Positions 52,952 through 63,352 of a stretch of DNA of 64,000 nt are shown in pieces. Position 1 is the first letter of the stretch; each line of letters starts with the position of its first letter. The DNA lies in NCBI GenBank assembly GCA_022239325.1, contig JAKOGP010000001.1, positions 552,659 to 616,658 on the forward strand. The letters are read 5' to 3'. A model generated the notes under the pieces. It was not told the DNA's origin. It ran no database searches and saw only the letters and a list, made by a program, of their open reading frames with translations. A program made the position numbers and the translations under genes. This stretch comes from Flavobacteriaceae bacterium LSUCC0859. GTDB taxonomy: Bacteria > Bacteroidota > Bacteroidia > Flavobacteriales > Flavobacteriaceae.

Positions 52952-53662
52952 ATGTCTACTCCTTTTGTTTTTAAAGAATTTAGCGTAGCCCAAGACCAGT
53001 GTGCCATGAAAATCGGTACCGATGGGGTCCTATTAGGAGCCTGGGCACCTCTAGACCACCAACCAGACAGTATTTTAGATATTGGAGCGGGCACTGGAGT
53101 CATTGCCCTGATGCTGGCCCAACGTAGCCAAGCAGAAACCATAGACGCCGTAGAACTTATAGACGCAGCCTATGAGCAATGTGTAGCCAATTTTGAAAAT
53201 GCGCCTTGGGCAGACAGGCTCTTTTGCTACCATGCCCATCTGGAAGAGTTATTAGAGGAAGATTTTACCTATGACCTCCTTGTTTCTAACCCGCCTTTTT
53301 ATTCAGAAGACAATTTAAAAACGGAGCAGGAAAGGGCGGCAGCCAGGGAAAGCAGCGCGCTGCCTTTCCCGCTGCTGCTGCAAGCAGCCAAAACGCTTCT
53401 GAGCCCAAAAGGATTATTTGCTTTGGTGCTTCCCCATAAAGAAGAGACAGGTTTTATAGCGCTTGCTGCAGCAGCAGGGCTTTTTCCCCAGCAGATCATG
53501 CGGGTAAAGGGGCATGAGCAAGCTCCTATTAAACGCTCCTATATGGTTTTTGGATTTGAAAAAGCCCGCTGCCGCGAGACCCAGCTTGTGATTGAAACAG
53601 CCAGACACCAATACACAGAAGATTACAAAAATTTAGTGAAAGATTTCTATTTAAAAATGTAA
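52952..53662 (+). CDS. trmN6: tRNA1(Val) adenine-37 N6-methyltransferase
   Basis: From the ATG at 52952 (236 residues; the frame extends nine codons further with a rare start) the product begins STPFVFKEFSVAQDQCAMKI, typical of the YfiC family. The SAM-binding motif I is ILDIGAGTGVIALMLAQ, and motif IV is the N6-adenine signature NPPF in LLVSNPPFYSED. It modifies adenine 37 of valine tRNA1. It lies alone between the sulfatase and the acyl-CoA dehydrogenase. Confidence 0.85.
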   Translation: MSTPFVFKEFSVAQDQCAMKIGTDGVLLGAWAPLDHQPDSILDIGAGTGVIALMLAQRSQAETIDAVELIDAAYEQCVANFENAPWADRLFCYHAHLEELLEEDFTYDLLVSNPPFYSEDNLKTEQERAAARESSALPFPLLLQAAKTLLSPKGLFALVLPHKEETGFIALAAAAGLFPQQIMRVKGHEQAPIKRSYMVFGFEKARCRETQLVIETARHQYTEDYKNLVKDFYLKM

Positions 53663-53755
53663 CTTTTCATGGTTGCATTGTTATATTTCTTTAGTTAATT
53701 TAGACTCTGATAAGCACAAGCTTGTTTTGTAAAAAAAAGCCTCAAAAAAAAAGCT

Positions 53756-54937
53756 ATGAAACCAGACCTATTTGAAGCACCAGATTATTTTGCCTTGGAC
53801 AGTTTATTAAGCCAGGAACACCTACTGGTGCGCGACGCAGCCAGGGCCTGGGTAAAAAGAGCGGTAAGTCCCATTATTGAACAGCATGCACAGGCGGCTA
53901 CTTTCCCCACAGAAATCATTGGCGGTCTTGCAGAAATTGGCGCCTTTGGCCCCTATATTCCCCAAGAATACGGAGGTGCTGGATTAGACCAAATTAGTTA
54001 CGGCCTCATTATGCAAGAAATTGAACGCGGAGACTCTGGGGTTCGCTCTACCGCCTCTGTACAATCTTCGCTAGTCATGTATCCTATTTTTACATACGGA
54101 AATGAGCAGCAACGCCAGAAATACCTCCCAAAATTAGCTTCAGGAGAAATCATGGGTTGCTTTGGTCTCACGGAGCCAGACCACGGCTCTAACCCCAGTG
54201 GCATGACCACTAATATAAAAGACATGGGAGACCACTACCTTTTAAACGGGGCTAAAATGTGGATCTCTAACGCTCCTTTTGCAGATATTGCCGTGGTTTG
54301 GGCTAAAAATGAAGCAGGACGTATTAAAGGTGTGATTGTAGAACGGGATATGGAAGGATTTTCTACACCAGAGACGCACCACAAATGGAGTTTAAGGGCA
54401 TCGGCCACAGGCGAACTTATCTTTAGCAATGTAAAAATTCCCAAAGAAAATATCCTACCAGGAAAAGACGGACTAGGAGCCCCACTTGGCTGCCTAGATT
54501 CTGCTCGTTACGGAATTGCCTGGGGGGCTATTGGTGCTGCCATGGACTGCTATGACACCGCGCTGCGCTACGCCAAAGAGCGCATTCAGTTTGGTAAGCC
54601 TATTGCGGCTACCCAGCTCCAACAAAAAAAATTAGCAGAAATGCTCACAGAAATCACCAAAGCCCAGCTGTTGGCCTTCAGACTGGGCCAGCTTAAAAAT
54701 GAAGGCAAGGCCACCACAGCACAAATTTCTATGGCCAAGCGCAATAATGTAGAGATGGCCATTAACATAGCCAGAGAAGCGCGCCAAGTGCTAGGGGGTA
54801 TGGGTATTACTGGAGAATACTCCATCATGCGCCATATGATGAACCTGGAGTCTGTGATTACTTATGAGGGCACCCACGACATTCACCTACTCATTACTGG
54901 AGCAGACATTACTGGCCACCCTGCTTTTTCCTCCTAA
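53756..54937 (+). CDS. gcdH: Glutaryl-CoA dehydrogenase-like acyl-CoA dehydrogenase
   Basis: A 393-residue flavoenzyme of the acyl-CoA dehydrogenase family. Conserved motifs are GCFGLTEPDHGSNP, NGAKMWISNAPFADIAVVWA, ALRYAKERIQFGKPIA and ITYEGTHDIHLLITG, with the catalytic glutamate in that last block. The R-S-T-A-S-V-Q-SSLV run (SGVRSTASVQSSLVM) is characteristic of glutaryl-CoA dehydrogenase, which also decarboxylates. It takes part in lysine and tryptophan catabolism. FAD is the cofactor; electrons pass to ETF. Confidence 0.88.
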   Translation: MKPDLFEAPDYFALDSLLSQEHLLVRDAARAWVKRAVSPIIEQHAQAATFPTEIIGGLAEIGAFGPYIPQEYGGAGLDQISYGLIMQEIERGDSGVRSTASVQSSLVMYPIFTYGNEQQRQKYLPKLASGEIMGCFGLTEPDHGSNPSGMTTNIKDMGDHYLLNGAKMWISNAPFADIAVVWAKNEAGRIKGVIVERDMEGFSTPETHHKWSLRASATGELIFSNVKIPKENILPGKDGLGAPLGCLDSARYGIAWGAIGAAMDCYDTALRYAKERIQFGKPIAATQLQQKKLAEMLTEITKAQLLAFRLGQLKNEGKATTAQISMAKRNNVEMAINIAREARQVLGGMGITGEYSIMRHMMNLESVITYEGTHDIHLLITGADITGHPAFSS

Positions 54938-55057
54938 ATAAGAGGAACCACATCTAGGTTTTCAGGATTCAGTTGTTATAAAGGGGAGAACTTTTTTTCT
55001 TCATAACTTCACAAAATCGGTATTTGAAAGCTAAGAGAAAGCCCTTAATTTTACCCT

Positions 55058-56320
55058 ATGTATGCGCTGGTAGATTGTAATAATTTTTACGCCTCCTGCG
55101 AACGGGTCTTTAATCCCAGTTTGCAAGGAAAGCCCATAGCCGTGTTGTCTAACAACGACGGCTGCTTCATTGCTCGCAGCAATGAAGCCAAGGCCCTTGG
55201 CCTTCCTATGGGCGCCCCAGCTTTTAAATACAAACAGTTTTGCCGGGCCAACGGCATAGAGGTATTTTCCTCCAATTACCCCCTCTATGGAGACATGAGC
55301 AGTAGGGTCATGCAAATCCTGAGTCAGTTTACGCCTGAGATAGAAATTTATAGCATAGACGAGGCTTTTTTACTACTCAAAGGCTTTGAACTACAAACAG
55401 ACTTAGACAGCTATGGCAGACAAATGCAGCAGCGGGTAGAAAAATGGACTGGTATTCCAGTGAGCATAGGCATAGCCCCTACCAAAGCCTTGGCCAAAGT
55501 AGCCAATAAAATTGCTAAAAAATTCAAAGACCGCACCGGCGGCGTTCACCTTATAGACAGCCCAGAAAGCATACAAAAAGCCTTAAAATGGACCCAAATA
55601 GCAGATGTTTGGGGTATTGGCCGCCAGCATGCCAAACGCCTGGAGGCCTTACAGGTCAAAACGGCCTATGAGTTTACCCAGCTCCCAGAAGACTGGGTGC
55701 GTAAGCAAATGGCCGTAGTGGGTCTTAGACTGCAGCAAGACCTCAAGGGCATTCCTACCTTGGGCCTGGAAGAAGGACAAAAGAGCAAGAAAAACATAGC
55801 CACTACTAGGAGTTTTGAAGGAACTATAAGCGAGCTTTCAGAATTAGAAGAACGGGTTGCTACCTTTGCCAACCACTGTGCCCAAAAGCTCAGGGCCCAA
55901 AAAAGTGCAGCCAACCTGCTAGTAGTTTTTGTACGTAACAATCCCTTTGACCCTAAGGTCCCAAGGGTGCGTAGGCATTTAGCCATCCCACTAGCCTATC
56001 CCACAGACTCCAGTATTCACCTAAGCCAAATGGCCATCAAAGGAATAAGAGCTTTGTATGAGCCAGGAGTAGCCTATAAAAAAGCAGGGGTCATGCTCAG
56101 TGGCTTGGTACCTGTAAATGGAAAACAGCTAGACCTCTTTCAAAGAGAACAACCCAAACACGATTTGCTCATGGGAGTGATGGACCGGATGAACAAACGC
56201 TACGGGAACGTCCTTAAAATTGCCAATCAAGACCTGAAGCGCACCTGGAAAATGAAGCAGGAACACTTAAGCAAACGCTATACTACAGACATTCTAGACA
56301 TTATACAAGTTCGTTCATGA
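55058..56320 (+). CDS. umuC: Y-family DNA polymerase (UmuC-like)
   Basis: A 420-residue translesion polymerase. The palm begins [20 protein letters not shown], contains [19 protein letters not shown] and the catalytic IYSIDEAFL; the helix-hairpin-helix ([15 protein letters not shown]) and the C-terminal little finger follow. It is paired with a UmuD-like gene that overlaps by 4 bp, in the reverse of the usual order. The upstream 120 bp hold no operator I can name. Confidence 0.93.
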   Translation: MYALVDCNNFYASCERVFNPSLQGKPIAVLSNNDGCFIARSNEAKALGLPMGAPAFKYKQFCRANGIEVFSSNYPLYGDMSSRVMQILSQFTPEIEIYSIDEAFLLLKGFELQTDLDSYGRQMQQRVEKWTGIPVSIGIAPTKALAKVANKIAKKFKDRTGGVHLIDSPESIQKALKWTQIADVWGIGRQHAKRLEALQVKTAYEFTQLPEDWVRKQMAVVGLRLQQDLKGIPTLGLEEGQKSKKNIATTRSFEGTISELSELEERVATFANHCAQKLRAQKSAANLLVVFVRNNPFDPKVPRVRRHLAIPLAYPTDSSIHLSQMAIKGIRALYEPGVAYKKAGVMLSGLVPVNGKQLDLFQREQPKHDLLMGVMDRMNKRYGNVLKIANQDLKRTWKMKQEHLSKRYTTDILDIIQVRS

Positions 56321-56763
56321 GACTTAAAAAGACCAAAGAAACAGCAGGGCTCACCTTTTACACACCCACACCCACCAACAGCAAGCAGCCCATTATAGAA
56401 GGGGGTATATCTGCAGGCTTCCCCTCCCCTGCAGACGATTTTAAGGAAATCCGAATTAGTCTAGATGAAAATCTGGTACGCAACAAAGAGGCTACCTTTT
56501 ACGCCAGGGTAAGCGGAGAGTCTATGATTGGAGCCGGCTTAGACGACGGAGACCTATTAGTAATAGACCGCAGCCTAGAACCCAAAGATGGAAAAATAGC
56601 AGTCTGTTATATAGACGGAGAATTCACGGTAAAGCGCTTAAAAATAGACCAAGGCAAACTATACCTCATGCCCGAAAACAACAAATACAAACCCATAGAA
56701 GTGCATGAAGACAACACCCTTCTAGTTTGGGGGGTGGTTACCTATGTTATTAAGGCCATGTAA
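56317..56763 (+). CDS. umuD: UmuD-like protein, LexA/S24 family self-cleaving
   Basis: A 148-residue protein. The cleavage site is A33-G34 in [12 protein letters not shown], the nucleophile S69 lies in [11 protein letters not shown] and the general base K106 in GEFTVKRLK. The distances cleavage-site to serine (35) and serine to lysine (37) match UmuD. After RecA-aided cleavage it would activate UmuC. It overlaps umuC by ATGA (56317-56320), placing it downstream, unlike the usual umuDC order. Confidence 0.92.
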   Translation: MRLKKTKETAGLTFYTPTPTNSKQPIIEGGISAGFPSPADDFKEIRISLDENLVRNKEATFYARVSGESMIGAGLDDGDLLVIDRSLEPKDGKIAVCYIDGEFTVKRLKIDQGKLYLMPENNKYKPIEVHEDNTLLVWGVVTYVIKAM

Positions 56764-56802
56764 AGGCAAAAAAGCAATAGCTACTTAGAAACTAAAGCGC
56801 GT

Positions 56803-59148
56803 TTAACTCCCACAGTGATTGGCTAGTGCCTGCTTGGCTTCTTTATACCTGTAGGCGTCTGCTGCCTTAAAAGATTCACAGGCTTCTGCAGTCCTTCCTA
56901 AATTAATCAAAGACAAACCTTTAATATATTCAGACTTACCAGAACCAGGGTTTAGTTCCTCTATCACTTTATTAAAAAAGGGCAAGGAAGCCTCATACTG
57001 CCCTGCGGAAAAATACGCTGCTCCTGTATTCTCAAAGTAAGAAAATTCAAGGGAGTCTATGGCCGCTGCGGCAGACAATTTCTCTGCTGCTCTCAGATAG
57101 TCTTGCTGACCAAAAAGGGTCGCACCCTCCTGAGATAAAGCAAAAGCTTGGTCTACCTTCTGCTTCCCTAAGACTGCAATTTTCCTAAGCACCAAAAAGT
57201 CTTTATCTGTAGGGAAAAGGGAAATAGCTCGGTTCGCTACTTTCACAGACTCGGGCTGAGCCACAGGCTTAAGCGCATTGCTGGCAATCATATAATTCTT
57301 CCAAACTGCTATGTCGTGCTTGGCAGAGTCCCGCACAAAAATACGGTCTATTTCTGCCACATCTCTCTTTTGAATGAGCAGGTTTAAATAATTGGCAAAA
57401 TGGGGTGGAATGGGCAGGTGCTCATAGGCTACTTTGGCATAGTGGGTGGCAGAATCTATCTGATTTTTCTTGGTGTAAATTTGGCTCATCAGCGTTTCGC
57501 TAAAACCCAAATAAGGGTTAGCCTTAATACCCTCTCTAAGCATTTTTAAAGCCTGATCTTCTTTACCATTTTCCATATAATAGCGCGCCTTCATAGAAGC
57601 AATAGGAAGGGTGGTCACAGATATATTAGGAATAGAGGGCACCACCTGGTCTATCTGATTTAAAGGATACTCAAATTTCCCAGCATTGTACTCTCCCAGT
57701 AGCACTTGCTGGCCTCGGAGCGAGAGATTGGTCTGATAGGTGATATAGGTTAGTGGAGCCAAAAGAAATAAACACACAAGTCCTGCCAAATAGGAGCGCT
57801 TAATAGGGGTAGGTTTATGGGTTCCATTAAAGGCCTTAGCGTCTAAAAACAAGAGAACAATCAGCGCCATCACCAGCACCCAAACCATCTGCATAATGGG
57901 TCTGGCTATTGGAAAGTTTAAGGCACCGTCTACCATATAGGTGCTGAGCGACATGCTTAAAAAAGCCACAAAAAACTTAGTATTTTCCGGTAATTTAGAC
58001 TTAGCAATGTAAATGATATAGGCCAACAAAATTCCAAAAAGACCTAAATACATTAGAAAGCCGGGGATTCCTAACTCAGTTCCTATCTGTATAAAATCGT
58101 TGTGCATATGATAGGGCACCACATAGCCATTAATAAATTCTTTGTCGTATAAAATAGAAATAAGCTTCCAATTTCCCAGTCCAGAACCTACAATCGGATG
58201 CGATAAAATATGCTCTATCCCCACCATATAAAATCTCAGACGGCCTGCAATAGAGCCGTCAGTAGTAGCCTGCACAATGGTAGCAGAACGCTCAAAAAAA
58301 GTAGTGTTGTTTTGTCCTATGGTACTCAGTTCACTCACCCCAACAGCAAGGACAAAAGGAATTACAAAGTAAAGTATAGGGGTCAGGAGCCTCTTGGGCT
58401 TTCCAGCTTTAAAGTAATTGTACAAACAAAAGGCAATATAAAGAAATAAACTAAGGACTAAGGCCACATAGGAGGCCCTGGAAGCAATGAGTACCAAACA
58501 AAAAATAGTAAGGGTAATGAGCACTCCAAATGCTAATTTTTGCCAATTCTTTTTGGCTAAATTCATAAGGTATAAGGCAAAGGGCAATTTAATCACTAAG
58601 GACAAAGCGGCTATGTTAATATTACCTGTAGTCCCTTTTAGGGCAGAAGACCTAGAGGCATTGACCCCTTGTTTTAAAAGTCCCAACAAAGGATCTAGTA
58701 CCATATACATCTCTAACGTAAGGGCTGCTGTGGCCACCAAAGCAATGAGTCTGAATTTATTCGGTATTTTTTGGAGCAGTACAAACAGGTTAAAAAAAGC
58801 GATGGCCGTACCCACTACCCTAGCCAGGTTCACTAGAACCTCGGTGGGGTTTATGGCATAAAAATAAGAGGCTGCCGCCCACACCAAGAAAACAGCATAT
58901 AACCATGAAAATTGCGTCTTGAATAAAGAGCCTATAGGTTCTGCAAAATATTTGTGATTCCTAAAAATATACAGACTAGAGAGTACACTCACCGAGTTTA
59001 AATACAACCATTGTGGAGCAATCTGGTCTACCGCACCCCAGTTGGGTATAAAACCTATTAGCAAATATGCAACTAGAAATATACTACTGTAAATGTGGTG
59101 AACGGTTTGGCTGCTCGCAGCCGATGCTTTTAAATTGTTCTTTGCCAT
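56803..59148 (-). CDS. O-antigen ligase family membrane protein with TPR repeats
   Basis: A 781-residue protein with about 11-12 membrane helices in the first 460 residues and a large periplasmic loop typical of the Wzy_C domain (GSGLGNWKLISILYDKEFINGYVVPYHMHNDFI; GTELGIPGFLMYLGLF). From about residue 510 the protein is soluble and made of tetratricopeptide repeats (SMKARYYMENGKEDQALKML; FENTGAAYFSAGQYEASLPF). This fused layout is common in Bacteroidota. It ligates or polymerises a surface polysaccharide; the substrate is unknown. It converges with umuD, 40 bp away. Confidence 0.85.
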   Translation of the reverse strand: MAKNNLKASAASSQTVHHIYSSIFLVAYLLIGFIPNWGAVDQIAPQWLYLNSVSVLSSLYIFRNHKYFAEPIGSLFKTQFSWLYAVFLVWAAASYFYAINPTEVLVNLARVVGTAIAFFNLFVLLQKIPNKFRLIALVATAALTLEMYMVLDPLLGLLKQGVNASRSSALKGTTGNINIAALSLVIKLPFALYLMNLAKKNWQKLAFGVLITLTIFCLVLIASRASYVALVLSLFLYIAFCLYNYFKAGKPKRLLTPILYFVIPFVLAVGVSELSTIGQNNTTFFERSATIVQATTDGSIAGRLRFYMVGIEHILSHPIVGSGLGNWKLISILYDKEFINGYVVPYHMHNDFIQIGTELGIPGFLMYLGLFGILLAYIIYIAKSKLPENTKFFVAFLSMSLSTYMVDGALNFPIARPIMQMVWVLVMALIVLLFLDAKAFNGTHKPTPIKRSYLAGLVCLFLLAPLTYITYQTNLSLRGQQVLLGEYNAGKFEYPLNQIDQVVPSIPNISVTTLPIASMKARYYMENGKEDQALKMLREGIKANPYLGFSETLMSQIYTKKNQIDSATHYAKVAYEHLPIPPHFANYLNLLIQKRDVAEIDRIFVRDSAKHDIAVWKNYMIASNALKPVAQPESVKVANRAISLFPTDKDFLVLRKIAVLGKQKVDQAFALSQEGATLFGQQDYLRAAEKLSAAAAIDSLEFSYFENTGAAYFSAGQYEASLPFFNKVIEELNPGSGKSEYIKGLSLINLGRTAEACESFKAADAYRYKEAKQALANHCGS

Positions 59149-59374
59149 GATTTAGCTTTAAAAAACTTTTGTGATTGTGAAAATACATAATTAAGATAGC
59201 CTTGGCAAAGCGAGGAACCAAATTTTAAAGATAACGGCTAAAAAGAAATGTACTTGCTAAAAAAAAATGAGAGTTCTATAGGCGTCATACCTTCCTAGCT
59301 AGGCCATACCAATCCTGCCATAGTTCACAAGTTTAAAACAAAAAATACTAAAATAATTTTTTATGTTTTGTGGA

Positions 59375-60061
59375 CTATTCCTGAAGTTTGTCCTGCATGG
59401 CTTTTTCAAAAGCTGCTGTTCTTTTGAGCTGTTCCTCTAGGTCCCAGACAAAATCAAAACGCTCTATTAAATGTTCCTCAATAGAGTTAAGACCAATAGC
59501 AGCCCTTCTTTTATTGATGTTTTTAGGGTCAAATACAGGCCAAAGATTAAAAGTTTTTGTCTCTGGATAAAACTTCATTTGACCACCATATATCTGGAGT
59601 TCCCCACGATCTGTTGCCAACCTATCAGATGCTCTTGCCAGATAAGCCGCGGCCAATTTACGCTCCAATACAGCTTGTTCCATCATGGACAAGTAGGCCT
59701 CTCTTACCTCCTGGCTGGCGTGCTGTAGAATATTGCAAATGGTCCTACTACCCATGGGGCCAATGACCGCAACATCTGGCCAACCATATCGGTCTAAAAT
59801 TTCTTGAACCGCAAGGATATTTTTAGCATGGTTTTCCTTGTACTCTGCTTGGTACACGGCAGCTTGCTCAGATTCTACCCCATAGATTCGCATGAGGGAG
59901 TCGCGCTTTCTTATGGGAATTTGCTCAGAGTTCCACAAAGAATCTAAGATCTTAGATATGTTTACTGGTAAGGGCTCTTTGGGCTGCGACATCATTTTTT
60001 TTGGAGACTCTTTACAAGAGACTAAGACTAGGAACAAAAAGAGAGAAAGATATCTAAGCAT
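59375..60061 (-). CDS. DUF6624 lipoprotein
   Basis: A 228-residue protein with lipoprotein signal (RYLSLFLFLVLVSC, lipidated C16). The central region has LDRYGWPDVAVIGPMGSRTICNILQHAS and RGELQIYGGQMKF, with the end WPVFDPKNINKRRAAIGLNSIEEH. These three blocks are the hallmark of DUF6624, which has no known function. It stands alone; the gap of 226 bp to the O-antigen ligase is AT-rich without a gene. Confidence 0.75.
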   Translation of the reverse strand: MLRYLSLFLFLVLVSCKESPKKMMSQPKEPLPVNISKILDSLWNSEQIPIRKRDSLMRIYGVESEQAAVYQAEYKENHAKNILAVQEILDRYGWPDVAVIGPMGSRTICNILQHASQEVREAYLSMMEQAVLERKLAAAYLARASDRLATDRGELQIYGGQMKFYPETKTFNLWPVFDPKNINKRRAAIGLNSIEEHLIERFDFVWDLEEQLKRTAAFEKAMQDKLQE

Positions 60062-60531
60062 TGTATTTTATTTAACAAGCAACAAAGATAAAAACTTATA
60101 AAAAAATCTCTAGCAAAGCATTAAATGTAATGAGTACAATTATGGTGCAATGGTAGTTTTATAAGCTGTAAATAAAGCTAAAAGTTACAAACCTTGGTTG
60201 TATGAAAGTTTCAGAGGTAAAGACAGAAATATTATTGGCGTTGTTTCTGACCTGGGCATCTATGTTTAGAAGGTTGATCCCGGGCAAATTTGTTTAGGCT
60301 ATTTTGCAGTGATACAATGGAGTATGTACTCTTTTTAAGCACATCACTTACATTTATATAGTTCATATGAAAAAATATGTACACTAAATTATCATATAAT
60401 TCAACTCAATTTTTCTATTTTTCGCTAGTAAAAAAATAGTGCAACTCATTACTAGCAGGATCTGATTGATTTAAACGATGCAATTCATGAAGTAATTAAA
60501 GATTGGATGTGTATCACCTATTAATTATAAT
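60062..60531. other. AT-rich intergenic stretch without a clear gene
   Basis: 470 bp. The only frame of interest starts at ATG 60202 and gives 31 residues (beginning MKVSEVKTEILLALF and ending in FV at 60297), weak support for a gene. No tRNA or repeat is seen. Composition turns AT-rich here, like the downstream Crp-like gene. Confidence 0.5.
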
Positions 60532-61107
60532 ATGATGAAAATCCCAAGAGTTACTTTGCAAAAAATATTAGAAGCTCATCCAATTTCTAAAGAAGCTTTA
60601 TTATCCATTGAGTCTAAATTTAAAACCATACGTTTTGCTAAAGGAGATATTATTACAAAAGAAGGAGAAATTCAAAACAAGATATTTTTTATTAGGAGCG
60701 GCATGTTAAGAGGGTATTATTTATTTTCAAATCATGAAATAACAAGTTGGCTAGCTATTGAAATGGAGCCAGTAACTTCTCTGTCTAGCTTTTTTGATCA
60801 ATCACCTTCTAGGGAGTTTATTCAGGCAGTTGAAGATTCAGTTTTAGATTATTTGACTTATGAAGATTTAAATGATTTATCAAATAAATATACTTCAATA
60901 AGAGAGTTATATATAAAAATGTTAGAAATAAATATCTCTAAAACAGAGTTGAGAGTTTTGTACTCTAAGTTACGATCTGCAAAAGATAAATTATTATTTC
61001 TTCAAAACTATTACGAAGACTCCTATTTAAAAAGAATTCCTAAAAATATGCTGGCCTCTTTAATAGGTGTAAGAAAAGAATCTCTCAGTAGATTACTAAA
61101 AAATTAA
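60532..61107 (+). CDS. Crp/Fnr family cyclic-nucleotide-domain regulator
   Basis: A 191-residue protein with a cNMP-binding beta roll (GDIITKEGEIQNKIFFIRSGML) and a C-terminal half ending in LASLIGVRKESLSRLLKN, a short HTH of the Crp type. Two methionines start the frame. It lies 82 bp upstream of the tail-fibre-like gene on the same strand, so it may regulate that surface-protein pair. It is quite different from the Fnr-like protein at 19.5-20.2 kb. Confidence 0.8.
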   Translation: MMKIPRVTLQKILEAHPISKEALLSIESKFKTIRFAKGDIITKEGEIQNKIFFIRSGMLRGYYLFSNHEITSWLAIEMEPVTSLSSFFDQSPSREFIQAVEDSVLDYLTYEDLNDLSNKYTSIRELYIKMLEINISKTELRVLYSKLRSAKDKLLFLQNYYEDSYLKRIPKNMLASLIGVRKESLSRLLKN

Positions 61108-61189
61108 CAAATGTTAATTCACTAAAAGAATTCAATTAAATCAGATTCATATTAAAATATTTTTGCAACAAAATCTAGCAAAATTATAT

Positions 61190-63352
61190 ATGAAAAATCT
61201 GATATTAAGCTTTTCTGCCTTATTTATTACCTTCGTTTCTTACGCCCAAGTAGGTATAGGAGTCACTACTCCGCACGCTTCAGCTGCTTTAGAAGTAGTA
61301 GCTACAAATAATGATAAAGGGATATTAATTACAAGACTCACCAAGTCCCAAAGAGATGCAATAAGTGCACCTGCAACTGGTTTATTGGTTTATCAAATAG
61401 ATAACTCTCCAGGGCTATATTTTTTCAATGGAATATCATGGGCAGCCGTTGGAAAAGATAATTTAGGCAATCATCTTTTGACACAATCGCTGGACTTGAA
61501 TGGAGAGGCGATTACGGACAATACAGACGCCAGTACAGAATTGACCATTCAGTCTTTGGTAAATGATAAGGATGTACATATTAAATCTTATGACGAGATT
61601 TATTTAACCACGATTAATGGTGATGATGGTGTAACACAAGATCCTCTCGGTACTGTTTATGATACCTATGGAGATATTGAATTAAAATCTGCAGACGATA
61701 TTATTTTAACCGCAAACAAGTATGTCAAGCTTATTGCAAATGGGGATGATAATGACTTAAGTATTGAACTTAATGCGGATCAAGATATAAAAGTGCTTTC
61801 TGGGGATGATATACTTATTGATGCTGAAGATGTAATTACAATTTCTAATGGTGATAATATCATTTTAGATTCTGGAAATGATATCGAACTCAAAGTAACT
61901 AGCGGGGATTTTGTTGAAATATGGGAAGACGGTGACTTTCTTTATACGCTACCTGGTAGCAGAGGTACTGTAGGTCAATTTTTGCAAAGATCTTCAGATG
62001 GATCTTCAGAGTTTTTTTCGAATTGGTCTTCATATAAATTGCCTACTGCTGACGGAACCAATGGCCAAATACTAACTACTGACGGCTCCGGTACGGTTTC
62101 TTGGGCAACACCTTCTGGTGGCGCTAGTTCGCTGAATGATTTAAGTGATGTTGTAACATTTGGTACATCTTCATTAATTCTTGGGCACTCTACTACAGGG
62201 ACGATTAATGCCGCAAATTATAACTTAGGAGTAGGTCAAGGAACACAAAGTTCAATTACTACTGGCGATTACAATACTACTTTAGGATTTGAGGCTTTGA
62301 AAAATAATGAAGTAGGTTCCTTTAATGTGGCTTTAGGGTATGAGGCTGCATTAAATCTTGCCGGAACTGGAGCCTCTCAACAAGGCTCAAGTAATATAGC
62401 GATTGGTTATAGAGCTTTAAGAGCAACAACCTCAACAGCTGAAACTATTGCCATTGGTAAAGAAGCAATAAGTTCTGGTACGTTAACTGGAGGTTACGGA
62501 AATATTGCTGTTGGAACTCGTGCCGCCCAATCACTTGCTGGCACCCAGGTAGGTGTTACAGCTATTGGTCACGAAGCATTACAGTCAAATCAATCTGGAT
62601 ATACAACCGCAGTTGGTATGCAAGCTCTCAAAAGCAATACTAGTGGATTTAGCAATGATGCGTTTGGTTACCAAGCTTTACAAAACAACACAACAGGTGG
62701 ATCAAACGTCGCCATTGGTAGAGGAGCTTTGACAAATGTTACTACGAGCTGGTCAAATACAGCAATTGGAAATGGAGCTGGATATAATGTTACTTCCGGA
62801 GGCAACAGTGTTTTTGTCGGAAATTCAGCCGGTTCAAGTACAACCGCAAAGGCTCTTGGTAATGATAACATTTACATCGGAGCTGGCAGTAAACCTAGTG
62901 TTGACGGTGTGTATAATGAAATAGTAATCGGTAGAAATGCTGTAGGCAATGGCTCCAATACCATTACTTTGGGTCATACAACTAATACAGCAGTGTATGC
63001 AAGGGGGACTGTTTATTCTAATGGTACTGCTCTAAATTCAGATCGTAGATTAAAAACCGATATTAAATCGGTTGCTAATGGTTTAAGTACTGTGATGAAA
63101 TTAAATCCTGTTTCTTATAACAAGCGATTGAGTTTTGATACAGAGGAATACAACAAAAAAGAAATTGGATTTATTGCCCAGGAAGTTCAAGAAATTCTCC
63201 CTGATTTAGTTTCAGTTGGTCCGGATGAAAACAAGACATTGAGTCTTGACTACAATTCCTTGATTCCCATTCTCACTAAGGCTATTCAAGAGCAGCAAGT
63301 ACTCATAGAAGCACTAAAAGCTAAAGTAGAAAGATTAGAATCAAATAACTAA
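61190..63352 (+). CDS. Surface protein with YadA-like head repeats and C-terminal S74 chaperone domain
   Basis: From the ATG at 61190 (720 residues) the signal peptide MKNLILSFSALFITFVSYAQ is followed by VGIGVTTPHASAALEV, a typical Bacteroidota tail-fibre start. The middle is built of repeats rich in D, N and I (about 100-250) and then of about nine units of the form N-x-AxGxxAL-x-N-x-TG (about 370-560), as in trimeric autoadhesin heads. The end holds the S74 intramolecular chaperone: NSDRRLKTDIKSV and KEIGFIAQEVQEILPDLV, with the catalytic serine-lysine pair in SDRRLK. It probably trimerises on the cell surface and cleaves off its chaperone. The next gene overlaps by 1 bp. Confidence 0.82.
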   Translation: MKNLILSFSALFITFVSYAQVGIGVTTPHASAALEVVATNNDKGILITRLTKSQRDAISAPATGLLVYQIDNSPGLYFFNGISWAAVGKDNLGNHLLTQSLDLNGEAITDNTDASTELTIQSLVNDKDVHIKSYDEIYLTTINGDDGVTQDPLGTVYDTYGDIELKSADDIILTANKYVKLIANGDDNDLSIELNADQDIKVLSGDDILIDAEDVITISNGDNIILDSGNDIELKVTSGDFVEIWEDGDFLYTLPGSRGTVGQFLQRSSDGSSEFFSNWSSYKLPTADGTNGQILTTDGSGTVSWATPSGGASSLNDLSDVVTFGTSSLILGHSTTGTINAANYNLGVGQGTQSSITTGDYNTTLGFEALKNNEVGSFNVALGYEAALNLAGTGASQQGSSNIAIGYRALRATTSTAETIAIGKEAISSGTLTGGYGNIAVGTRAAQSLAGTQVGVTAIGHEALQSNQSGYTTAVGMQALKSNTSGFSNDAFGYQALQNNTTGGSNVAIGRGALTNVTTSWSNTAIGNGAGYNVTSGGNSVFVGNSAGSSTTAKALGNDNIYIGAGSKPSVDGVYNEIVIGRNAVGNGSNTITLGHTTNTAVYARGTVYSNGTALNSDRRLKTDIKSVANGLSTVMKLNPVSYNKRLSFDTEEYNKKEIGFIAQEVQEILPDLVSVGPDENKTLSLDYNSLIPILTKAIQEQQVLIEALKAKVERLESNN

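Noticed and set aside
60202..60297. 31-codon frame in the intergenic stretch before the Crp-like gene
   Set aside because: Too short and without any recognisable pattern or partner; likely chance in AT-rich DNA.
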